Of a DNA stretch of 64,000 nt, positions 43,260-50,420 are shown one piece after another (within the stretch, counting starts at the first letter, position 1; each line of letters opens with the position of its first letter). The translations under genes were made by a program, and so were the position numbers. This stretch comes from JASHPR01 sp963778075. GTDB lineage: Bacteria > Actinomycetota > Actinomycetes > Streptosporangiales > Streptosporangiaceae. Under the pieces are notes generated by a model. It had not been told where the DNA came from. It ran no database searches and saw only the letters and a list, made by a program, of their open reading frames with translations. The stretch is from the NCBI GenBank assembly GCA_963778075.1, contig CAVZTJ010000001.1:558001-622000 (forward strand). Reading direction: 5' to 3'.

Positions 43260-44712
43260 GCCCGTGCTCGACGCCCCGCTCCAGATACCGGCGGAAGAAG
43301 CGGCCGATCAGGCGCCGGGGCCCCCGCCCGGGCGCCTGAGCAGGGATCCGCAGGCGCGCCTCGAGGCCCTGTTCGATCCCGGGTCGCTGTCGCTGCTGGC
43401 CCCCGCCGACGACAGCGGCGTGCTCACCGGCACCGGTGCCATCGACGGCGTGCTGGCCGTGGCCTTCGCCAGCGACCCCCGGGTACAGGGCGGGGCCACC
43501 GGCAGCGCGGGCTGCGCGGCGATCGTCGCCGCCTACGACCACGCGATCAAGGCCCGGGCACCGATCATCGGCCTGTGGCACTCGGGCGGCGCCCGGCTGC
43601 GCGAGGGCGTCGAGAGCCTGCACGCCGTCGGCACGGTCTTCGCCGCGATGACGGTGGCGTCTGGCAAGATCCCGCAGATCTCGGTGGTGCTCGGCGCCGC
43701 CGCCGGCGGCGCCGCTTACGGGCCGGCCCTCACCGACCTGGTGATCCTCTCCGGCCAGGGCCGCATCTTCGTGACCGGGCCCGATGTCGTGCGCAGCGTG
43801 ACCGGCGAGGACGTGGACTTCGAGCGGCTCGGCGGCCCAGAGCCGCATAGCCGCCGCTCCGGTGTGGTGCACCTGGTGACCGAGACCGACGGGGAGGCGA
43901 TCGGCCAGGCGCGCCGGCTCGCGCTGCTGCTCGGCCGGCCGGAGCCGGCAGCGACCGGGCAGCCGGTCACGTCCGAGACCGACCTCGGCGCGCTGCTGCC
44001 AGAGTCCGCGCGCCGCGCCTATGACGTTCGCCCGCTGGTCGCCGGCCTGCTCGACGAGCCCGGCATGGAGCTGCACCCGCGCTGGGCGCCGAACATCGTC
44101 ACCACCCTGGGCAGGCTCGCGGGCCGGACCGTGGGCGTGATCGCCAACAACCCGCTGCGGCTCGGCGGGTGCCTGGACTCGCTCTCCGCGGAGAAGGCCG
44201 CCCGGTTCGTCCGGATGTGCGATGCGTTCGGGGTGCCGCTTGTGGTCGTCGTCGATACGCCCGGGTACCTGCCCGGCGTGGGCCAGGAATGGGACGGGGT
44301 GGTGCGGCGCGGGGCCAAGCTGCTGCACGCGTTCGCCGAGGCCATCGTGCCCCGGGTGACGCTGATGACCAGGAAGGCCTACGGCGGCGCCTACATCGCG
44401 ATGAACTCCCGCGCGCTCGGCGCCACCCGCGTGTTCGCGTGGCCGGGCAGCGAGGTGGCGGTGATGGGCGCGATCGCCGCGGTCCGGATCCTGTACCGGC
44501 GCGAGCTCGCCGCCGCGCCCGCCGACCAGCGGCACCAGCTCGAGGCCGAGCTGGCCGCCCAGCACGAGCACGAGGCGGGGGGGCTGCCGCGGGCGATCGC
44601 GCTCGGCGTCATCGATGAGATCATCGAGCCGGCCAAGACCCGGCAGGCGATCGCCAGCGCGATAGCCGACGCTCCGGCCTGGCAGGGCGTTCACGGTAAC
44701 ATCCCTCTCTGA
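43231..44712 (+). CDS. accD: Acyl-CoA carboxylase carboxyltransferase (beta) subunit
   Basis: 493 residues if GTG 43231 is used, which overlaps fabF by 29 bp; GTG 43264 is an alternative just after the fabF stop. It is the carboxyltransferase subunit of acetyl- or propionyl-CoA carboxylase, making malonyl-CoA for the fab enzymes. Conserved blocks are GATGSAGCAAIVAAYDHAIK-like start, GLWHSGGARLREG, VLGAAAGGAAYGPAL, VVDTPGYLPGVGQEWDGVVR and KAYGGAYIAMNS. No biotin domain or zinc finger is present, as in actinobacterial AccD/PccB proteins. It closes the fatty acid operon. Acetyl versus propionyl preference is not settled. Confidence 0.94.
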   Translation: MSPSPLPPPEPVLDAPLQIPAEEAADQAPGPPPGRLSRDPQARLEALFDPGSLSLLAPADDSGVLTGTGAIDGVLAVAFASDPRVQGGATGSAGCAAIVAAYDHAIKARAPIIGLWHSGGARLREGVESLHAVGTVFAAMTVASGKIPQISVVLGAAAGGAAYGPALTDLVILSGQGRIFVTGPDVVRSVTGEDVDFERLGGPEPHSRRSGVVHLVTETDGEAIGQARRLALLLGRPEPAATGQPVTSETDLGALLPESARRAYDVRPLVAGLLDEPGMELHPRWAPNIVTTLGRLAGRTVGVIANNPLRLGGCLDSLSAEKAARFVRMCDAFGVPLVVVVDTPGYLPGVGQEWDGVVRRGAKLLHAFAEAIVPRVTLMTRKAYGGAYIAMNSRALGATRVFAWPGSEVAVMGAIAAVRILYRRELAAAPADQRHQLEAELAAQHEHEAGGLPRAIALGVIDEIIEPAKTRQAIASAIADAPAWQGVHGNIPL

Positions 44713-44734
44713 GATCACCATCTTCAGACGGAGA

Positions 44735-45151
44735 GTGACGGTGCCAGAGGACTTCAACAGCAAGATCATTGCTGAGTTTCGGGAAAATGGCGGCAAGGTC
44801 GGCGGGCCGTTCCAGGGCGCTCCGCTGCTGCTGCTGCACACGACCGGAGCCAAGAGCGGCCAGGAGCGGGTGAACCCGATGATGTACCAGACGATCGGGG
44901 ACGGCTTCGCGGTGTTCGCCTCCAAGGGCGGCGCGCCGACGAACCCCGACTGGTACCACAACGTGGTCGCAAACCCGCACGTGAAGGCCGAGATCGGCAC
45001 CGACACGATCGAGCTCACCGCGCGGGTGGCCGACGACGCGACCCGCGCGCCGATCTGGGAGGCCTGGAAGAAGGCCAACCCCGGCTTCGCGGACTATGAG
45101 GCGAAGACCACCAGGCAGATCCCGGTCGTGCTGCTGGACCGGGTCAGCTAG
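44735..45151 (+). CDS. Deazaflavin (F420)-dependent nitroreductase family protein
   Basis: 138 residues, Ddn-like split barrel. The signature APLLLLHTTGAKSGQERVNP, then FASKGGAPTNPDWYHNVVAN and the ending RQIPVVLLDRV are all there. Members use reduced F420 to reduce quinones or nitro compounds. The GTG start at 44735 or the one two codons later fits. It follows accD by 22 bp and may be read from the fab transcript, but it converges with the next gene, overlapping it by 8 bp. Confidence 0.9.
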   Translation: MTVPEDFNSKIIAEFRENGGKVGGPFQGAPLLLLHTTGAKSGQERVNPMMYQTIGDGFAVFASKGGAPTNPDWYHNVVANPHVKAEIGTDTIELTARVADDATRAPIWEAWKKANPGFADYEAKTTRQIPVVLLDRVS

Positions 45152-45827
45152 CCGGAGGGTAGACCGGGGTGCCCGCGCGCTCACCGATGTGCGCGGGCAC
45201 GCCGGTGTCGGCCGGCAGCGCGGGATCGGGCACCGGCTTGGCCCACAGGGCCGTGATCGGCAGCTCGCCGGCCCACAGGCCCAGCCCGGCGTCCGGGCTG
45301 TCACCGTCGTCGGGCGGCCCGGTGCGGATCTTGACCGATGCCTCGTCAAGCGACAGCGCGAGCAGCCGGGTCGCGGCCAGCTCCTTGCGGCTCGGCTGGC
45401 GCGCGTAATCCCACTGCCCGGGCGCCAGGTGCTCGGACAGGCAGCGCAGGCCGTGCAGCTTCTCCTCGGGATCGGTGACGGCGCGCGGCGTGGCGTAGAT
45501 CATGGCGCTGCGGTAGTTGATCGCGTGCTCGAACACCGAGCGCGCCAGCACCAGGCCGTCCACGACGGTCACGGTGACGCATACGGCCGGCGCGGCGTGG
45601 TCGGCCATGCTCTGGCTGGCGACGGAGCCGTGCAGGTAGAGGTGCTGCTCGTCAAAGCCGTAGCCGGTCGGCACCACCATCGGCACGCCGTCGGTTAGCA
45701 GGCCAAGATGCGCGACCAGGCCGGCGCCGAGCACGGCGGACAGCTCGGCCCGGTCCGCCCTCCCCTGCTCGCGCAGCCGCCGGTGCCGGGTCCGCTCGGT
45801 GGCCGAAAGGGCCGGGTATTCGGTCAT
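45144..45827 (-). CDS. Pyridoxamine 5'-phosphate oxidase family FMN-binding protein
   Basis: 227 residues from ATG 45827. It has the split-barrel FMN fold: VLGAGLVAHLGLLTDGVPMV, VPTGYGFDEQHLYLHGSVAS, CVTVTVVDGLVLARSVFEHA with NYRSAMIYATP, then LPITALWAKPVPDP near the end. This subgroup (FMN-binding, NimA-like PPOX proteins) is widespread in actinobacteria and lacks a clear substrate. The N-terminus is helical and Arg-rich (SATERTRHRRLREQGRAD). Its stop overlaps the end of the nitroreductase-type gene on the other strand. Confidence 0.87.
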   Translation of the reverse strand: MTEYPALSATERTRHRRLREQGRADRAELSAVLGAGLVAHLGLLTDGVPMVVPTGYGFDEQHLYLHGSVASQSMADHAAPAVCVTVTVVDGLVLARSVFEHAINYRSAMIYATPRAVTDPEEKLHGLRCLSEHLAPGQWDYARQPSRKELAATRLLALSLDEASVKIRTGPPDDGDSPDAGLGLWAGELPITALWAKPVPDPALPADTGVPAHIGERAGTPVYPPAS

Positions 45828-45912
45828 ATTGCAAAGACTATGATCACGAGGCCGGAATGCGGCCAGGCGGCGGCTCTGTTGCAGGCATTGCTGGCAACCG
45901 ACAGGAGCTGAC

Positions 45913-46341
45913 GTGACCACCTCGCTGATCAAGCCGCTGTACACCGCCCGGGCCACCGCAACCGGCGGCAGGGCCGGGCACGCCGTCTCCGATGACGGCG
46001 TCCTTGACGTCGACCTGAAGCCACCAACGGAGATGGGCGGGCCGGGCGGTGCCACCAATCCCGAGCAGCTGTTCGCCGCCGGCTACGCCGCCTGCTTCCA
46101 GAGCGCGCTGGCCGTGGTCGGCCGCCGCCAGCACGTTGACACCAGCGGCTCCACCGTGGAGGCCGACGTCACGATCGGCACGATCCCCGGCGGCGGCTAC
46201 GGGCTCGCGGTGGCGCTCCTGATTTCCATCCCCGGCACGGATGCCGAGACCACCCGCGAGCTGGCGGAGGCCGCCCACCAGGTGTGCCCGTACTCGAACG
46301 CCACCAGGGGCAACATCGACGTGACGGTCAGCGCGGCGTGA
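45913..46341 (+). CDS. ohr: Organic hydroperoxide resistance protein (Ohr/OsmC family)
   Basis: 142 residues from GTG 45913. The two active cysteines are in ATNPEQLFAAGYAACFQSAL and VCPYSNATRGNIDV, as in Ohr thiol peroxidases that detoxify organic hydroperoxides, including lipid peroxides, using dihydrolipoamide. The N-terminus LYTARATATGGRAGHA also fits Ohr rather than OsmC. No OhrR-like regulator is nearby. The 3' end overlaps the nucleoside hydrolase gene tail to tail by 14 bp. Confidence 0.92.
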   Translation: MTTSLIKPLYTARATATGGRAGHAVSDDGVLDVDLKPPTEMGGPGGATNPEQLFAAGYAACFQSALAVVGRRQHVDTSGSTVEADVTIGTIPGGGYGLAVALLISIPGTDAETTRELAEAAHQVCPYSNATRGNIDVTVSAA

Positions 46342-47302
46342 CCCCGGCCGCGCTTAGCTTGGCCGCGACCCGCGCGTAGGCGTCAAGGACCAGATCCCAG
46401 AACGCGCCGACGGCGATGGAAACGGCGACGCGCGCGTTGCACGCGTCGTCCACTGCGTTGAAGTCGGTGACGGTCATACCCGACGTCCACCGCCCGGCCG
46501 TTTCCACCTCCACCCGCGCCGGCAGGCAGGTCAGCAGCTCCGGCGCGGCCACGCTGGCCACCGCGCACACGTCGTGCACGGCCGGTCCGCCGCCGCCCGA
46601 CTCGGCGCCCGGCCCGCGGCTGACGTTGCGGTATCCGGCCAGGCTCGGCAGCACCAGCTCGTCTGCGAGCGTGCCGAGCCCGCGCATCCGGTCCCGGACC
46701 GCGGCGGTGGCCCGGGCCTGCAGGGTCACGTCGAGGCCGACCATGGTCACGGTCCAGCCCGCGCCGAACACGATCGCGGCGGCCTCGGGATCCGCGGCGA
46801 TGTTGAACTCGGCGGCTGGCGTCACGTTCCCGCGCCCGGCGGAGCCGCCCATGATCACAAAGTTTCTGACCTGGGTAACAAGCTCCGGGTACCGCCGCAG
46901 CGCGAGCGCGACGTTGGTCAGCGGGCCGATCGCGATCAAAGTGATCTGCCCCGGCTCGGCGGCCATCGCGCTGGCCAGGTAGTCCACCGCGTGCCCGTCC
47001 GCCGGCCCGGACGACGCCACCGGGATGCTGGCCGTGCCGAGCCCGGAGTCTCCGTGCACATCCCGCGCGTGCAGCGGCGGCCGGAGCAGCGGGCGGGGAC
47101 AGCCCGCGACCACCGGCACGCCCGGCATGCCCATAAAGTCGCGTACCCGCAGCGCGTTCGCCGTGGTCTTGTCCAGCCCGACGTTTCCGGCCACGGTCGT
47201 GATCCCGCGCAGGTCAAGCTCGGGGTGGCCGGCCGCGAACGCCAGCGCGAGGGCGTCGTCAATGCCCGGATCGCAGTCAATGATGATCTTCTGCACCGTC
47301 AC
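46328..47302 (-). CDS. Nucleoside hydrolase (IUNH family)
   Basis: 324 residues. The calcium-binding motif DCDPGIDDA (9-17) stands at the start; further conserved blocks are TVAGNVGLDKTTANAL, HGDSGLG, LIAIGPLTNVALALRRYP, FVIMGGSAGRGNVTPAAEFN and the C-terminal HDVCAVA. The enzyme splits purine or pyrimidine ribonucleosides to base and ribose. The ATG at 47302 is the natural start. A mid-protein Gly-rich loop (GPGAESGGGGP) takes the place of part of the usual sequence before HD. Confidence 0.93.
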   Translation of the reverse strand: MTVQKIIIDCDPGIDDALALAFAAGHPELDLRGITTVAGNVGLDKTTANALRVRDFMGMPGVPVVAGCPRPLLRPPLHARDVHGDSGLGTASIPVASSGPADGHAVDYLASAMAAEPGQITLIAIGPLTNVALALRRYPELVTQVRNFVIMGGSAGRGNVTPAAEFNIAADPEAAAIVFGAGWTVTMVGLDVTLQARATAAVRDRMRGLGTLADELVLPSLAGYRNVSRGPGAESGGGGPAVHDVCAVASVAAPELLTCLPARVEVETAGRWTSGMTVTDFNAVDDACNARVAVSIAVGAFWDLVLDAYARVAAKLSAAGVTPR

Positions 47303-47406
47303 GCTGCGCTCCCGTCCGGCAGGCGGCCGTCTGCCGCCACGCTAACGTGCGGCGCCGCGTTGGTCGCCGCCCGGCCCCAGGGTCGGGCCCGGGACCGGGC
47401 GGACGC

Positions 47407-48105
47407 TCAGGACGCCTGCGCTTCGGCCAGCGACATCGCGCCGAGCGCGGGGCGGGCGTGCGGGAGGTGAGCCTGGCGCGGACGGGGGGCGCGCCAGCGC
47501 GACGAGCGCCTCCGGCGCGGAGCCCGCTGCGGCGTGTCAGCGTCGTCCCGGCCGTGTGCGTGCGCGACGAGCCGCTCCCTGAGCTGCTCGCGGCCGCGGT
47601 GCAGCCGCGACATGACCGTGCCGATCGGGGTCCCCATGATCTCGGCGATCTCCTTGTACGGGTAGCCCTCGACATCGGCCAGGTAGATCGTGGTGCTGAA
47701 GCCTTCTGGCAGGTCACGTAGCGCCCGGAGCACCTCGGAGTCAGCCAGCCGGTTCAGCGCCTCCTCCTCGGCCGAGGGGGCCGCGGACTGGGCAAGTAGG
47801 TTCTCGGGCACCTGCATGTCGCCGAGCTCGCTGAACAGCGACTGGGCCGGCTCACGCCCGACCTTCCTGCGGGTGTTGATGAACGTGTTCGCCAGGATGC
47901 GGTACAGCCATGCGCTCAGGTTCGTGCCCGGCCGGAACTGGTGGAACGCGGCGTACGCCCGGGCAAAGGTCTCCTGGAGCAGGTCCTCCGCGTCGCTCGG
48001 GTTGCGGGTCATGCGGAGTGCCGCCGGGTAGAGCTTGCGCATGTAGGGGATCACGTCCTGCTCGAAGTCGAGTTGTTCGTCCGTGATGTGATTGGCCAGC
48101 GTCAT
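47407..48105 (-). CDS. ECF-type RNA polymerase sigma factor (SigR/SigE-like)
   Basis: 232 residues from ATG 48105 with an AAGGAGG site. Region 2 is DFEQDVIPYMRKLYPAALRM, NPSDAEDLLQETFARAYAAF and GTNLSAWLYRILANTFIN; region 4 is LPEGFSTTIYLADVEGYPYK with IMGTPIGTVMSRLHRGREQL. This is the pattern of the oxidative-stress sigma factor SigR. The last 50 residues are an unusual Arg/Pro/Ala-rich tail (RRRRSSRWRAPRPRQ) not found in SigR. No zinc anti-sigma gene (rsrA type) follows; the next gene is the nucleoside hydrolase. Confidence 0.88.
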   Translation of the reverse strand: MTLANHITDEQLDFEQDVIPYMRKLYPAALRMTRNPSDAEDLLQETFARAYAAFHQFRPGTNLSAWLYRILANTFINTRRKVGREPAQSLFSELGDMQVPENLLAQSAAPSAEEEALNRLADSEVLRALRDLPEGFSTTIYLADVEGYPYKEIAEIMGTPIGTVMSRLHRGREQLRERLVAHAHGRDDADTPQRAPRRRRSSRWRAPRPRQAHLPHARPALGAMSLAEAQAS

Positions 48106-48201
48106 CGTGCTGGGCCTCCTTGGTGGTTTGCCCCCCAACGTGGACAGACCGGGGCGCCGGCTGGACGCGTCACTGCTCTACGATTGCGGCCTCCGCCACC
48201 A

Positions 48202-48220
48202 CGTGACCGCAGCGGTCACG
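48202..48220. promoter_or_regulatory. 19-bp perfect palindrome upstream of the sigma factor gene
   Basis: CGTGACCGC, a central A, and GCGGTCACG form a perfect 9-1-9 palindrome about 100 bp before the sigma factor start codon. Symmetry and position suit the operator of a dimeric regulator. Confidence 0.55.
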
Positions 48221-48725
48221 GCTCTTGGCTAAGGGGGATCCAACTTGGGGGGGTTAGCTGGGGGCGGGGAGGGGTTGGCTTGAGCAGCCATGCTGAGGCG
48301 TCAGCCAGCGAAGATCACCGAATAGGCGCGCGCTAACACTCTCATTACTTCCCCCTCGTGCGGGTTTTGAGCGAATTCGGACCAGTGATAAGCAGGCCGA
48401 AAGGTTTCCAGGAGTTAAACAACAACGCGAATCCGTGTCAAGCGATTCCAGAAGAAGAGGCGGCAAGTTCCTGCGAACGTTTGCTTGGCGTAGCCGCAGG
48501 TCAGGGTGCTAGTTGGCGAGTTGGCCGGGATAGCCTGGTTCGCACTGCTCGCCGCAAATCGAGCAGTTATCCATATTCGCCCCCCGAGCCGGGACGCCCC
48601 CGCGAACCCCCGAAATCAAAACCGCCAGGGTCAAAATAGCCAAAGCCAAAACGCCCGAAATCAAAAGCAAAGCCTCAAAGCAAATCCACCGTCAGGGAAC
48701 CCCGCGAACTCCTCCGTATCGCGCT

Positions 48726-48779
48726 GGTGCCGCGGCAGGGATGCGGCCGACGCGCGGTGCCGCGGCAGGGATGCGGCCG
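48726..48779. repeat. 24-bp direct repeat, period 30 bp
   Basis: Bases 48726-48749 and 48756-48779 are the same 24-bp sequence, with 6 bases between. They lie just after the stop of the DUF3145 gene. Only two copies exist, so it is not a CRISPR array. Confidence 0.75.
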
Positions 48780-48798
48780 GCGCGAGGTGAGCGAGATC

Positions 48799-49380
48799 TC
48801 AGCCGGTGGCGTGCAGCCAGCGCACCGGAGCGCCATCGGCCGCGTGCCGGAACGGCTCCAGCTCGTGGTCCCATGGCTGGCCCAGCAGCAGTGCGAGCTC
48901 GTCCTCCAGCGAGCCGCCAAGCGCGGGATGCCGCGGCCCGTGCAGGTCCACGAGGCTCTCCACGTCCTGGCCGGCCGACTGCGCGCCGTCGGCCCTGGCC
49001 GGCATGCCCACCGCAGCGAGCGTCATGGCGGCACGCAGCCTGGCCTCGGGAACCAGGATGTCGCCGCATGCCGACGTGACGGCGGAGAACGTGCCGAGCG
49101 ACGGCGTGTGGCTGTAGCGCACCGCGTCGCATCCCGGGCTCGCCTCCTCGGTCACCTCGAAACGCAGCCGGCTCCAGGCCGCGAGGGCCGAGGTGATGGC
49201 GGCCGACACCCCGGGCTTGCCATGCCAGTCGAGCTCGGCACGGAGCGTTCCCGGTGAGGCAGGCTGGTCAACCCAGGACAGCCTGACAGGAACGCCGAGA
49301 ATCCCGGCTACTGCCCACTCGATGTGCGGGCACAGCGCCGGGGGCGCGGAGTGGACCTGAAGCACGCCACGAACGGACAC
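48799..49380 (-). CDS. DUF3145 family protein
   Basis: 193 residues from GTG 49380, which has a GGGAGGTCAA site. The opening VSVRGVLQVHSAPPALCPHI then EWAVAGILGVPVRLSW, GTLRAELDWHGKPG, LRFEVTEEAS and the ending GQPWDHELEPFRHAADG are the signature of DUF3145, a family found only in actinobacteria and often near the fab genes, as here. Function unknown. A longer frame upstream adds 55 residues without similarity and is rejected. Confidence 0.9.
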   Translation of the reverse strand: MSVRGVLQVHSAPPALCPHIEWAVAGILGVPVRLSWVDQPASPGTLRAELDWHGKPGVSAAITSALAAWSRLRFEVTEEASPGCDAVRYSHTPSLGTFSAVTSACGDILVPEARLRAAMTLAAVGMPARADGAQSAGQDVESLVDLHGPRHPALGGSLEDELALLLGQPWDHELEPFRHAADGAPVRWLHATG

Positions 49381-49598
49381 TTGACCTCCCTGCCAGACGG
49401 ACGAGGTTCGTCTTCCCCAACGACCTCGGCTCCACCGACAAGGCAGGCGTGCCCTGGCCACTACCGCAGCTCCTCCATTGTGCCCCACGACCGCGGCCGG
49501 CACCAGCATTCCTCGGCCACGCCGCGTGTCCGGGCCCGCTTCCATGAAGATGACCGCACCACCGCGCCCCTAGATGACCGACATGATGTGATATCAGG

Positions 49599-50420
49599 GT
49601 GAGCCCGGCACAAGGTGCGGCGGAGCGCCAGCCCGGTCGCGATGTCGCCGGGCTGCTGTTCGCCGCCGAGATGTACGGCCTTCAGCTCGACCACCTCGCA
49701 GCGGTGCTCGGCGTCGGCGAGGCACGCGCCCGCTCGGTCGCCGCCCGCTGGCGCGGCCAGCGGCACGCGGAATCGGCCCGGCTCGGGCCCGGGGGCCCGT
49801 GGACGTGGGTGACCAAGGCGGGCCTGGCCACGTGCGGGCTGCCGTACACCGCGGGTCCTCCGGCGTTAGGCAGGCTCGCGCACATCAGGGCCGTGACCGC
49901 GGTACGGCTGGCGCTCGAGGCCGCGCCCGGATACGCGGCGGGCGGCGGTTACTGGCGCAGCGAACGGCGGCTGCGGGCCAGAATGGGCGGCCGGGTCGGG
50001 TTACGCCAGCACATCCCGGACGGCGAGGTGCACTGGCCGGACGGCACCGCGGTGCCGTGGGCCGGGGAGTGCTGGGCCATCGAGGCCGAGCTGACCCCGA
50101 AGACCACGAGCCGGACCCTGGCCATCATGCGGGAGCTGCTGACCAGGACCGGCGACTACGGCTGCCCGGCGGCCGAGATCGTGGCGGCCGGGACGCCGCG
50201 GCACGCGCGGGTGATCTACCTCTGCACGCCGGCGGCCCGGCGCACGGTGGCCAAGGCGCGGGGGGCGCTCGGCAGTTCCGGCGCGCGGATCGAGATCCGC
50301 CTGCTGCCGCCGGGCGCCGCGATGCCCGCGCCAACCCGGCAGAAGGCCGCGCGCGCCCGCTCTGCCGCGGCGCTCCCTCCGGCCGCCACACCACCTCTCC
50401 ACCGCGGCGCGGCCCCATGA
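49599..50420 (+). CDS. Winged-helix, replication-relaxation-like protein
   Basis: 273 residues from GTG 49599. An N-terminal helix-turn-helix-like part (MYGLQLDHLAAVLGVGEARA then RSVAARWRGQRHAESARL) is followed by WTWVTKAGLATCGLPYT and HIRAVTAVRLALE. A second domain begins near RLRARMGGRVGLRQHIPDGE and has E-x-E (CWAIEAELTPKTTSRT), a layout seen in the replication-relaxation family of mobile-element proteins and in some PD-(D/E)xK-like folds. The C-terminus is basic. Its TGA overlaps the ATG of the ATPase gene, so the two are made together. The function is not proven. Confidence 0.65.
   Translation: MSPAQGAAERQPGRDVAGLLFAAEMYGLQLDHLAAVLGVGEARARSVAARWRGQRHAESARLGPGGPWTWVTKAGLATCGLPYTAGPPALGRLAHIRAVTAVRLALEAAPGYAAGGGYWRSERRLRARMGGRVGLRQHIPDGEVHWPDGTAVPWAGECWAIEAELTPKTTSRTLAIMRELLTRTGDYGCPAAEIVAAGTPRHARVIYLCTPAARRTVAKARGALGSSGARIEIRLLPPGAAMPAPTRQKAARARSAAALPPAATPPLHRGAAP

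Larger units (their letters stand above)
48106..48798. other. 693-bp region without a convincing gene
   Basis: The gap between the sigma factor and the DUF3145 gene holds a 19-bp palindrome, a G-run-rich stretch (48240-48275), an A-rich low-complexity stretch around 48610-48690 that departs from the genome's composition, and a 24-bp direct repeat. Open frames in it have no codon bias or known domain. It probably contains the sigma factor promoter on the left. Confidence 0.6.

Noticed and set aside
43246..45078. 610-codon open frame antisense to accD
   Set aside because: Mirror of a well-conserved carboxyltransferase gene; no family match.
48726..48779. Possible CRISPR array
   Set aside because: Only two repeats with a 6-bp gap, no spacers and no cas genes in the window.
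48358..48790. Overlapping 93- and 94-codon frames upstream of the DUF3145 gene
   Set aside because: Low-complexity translation (QNRQGQNSQSQN), no codon bias, no ribosome site; treated as intergenic.
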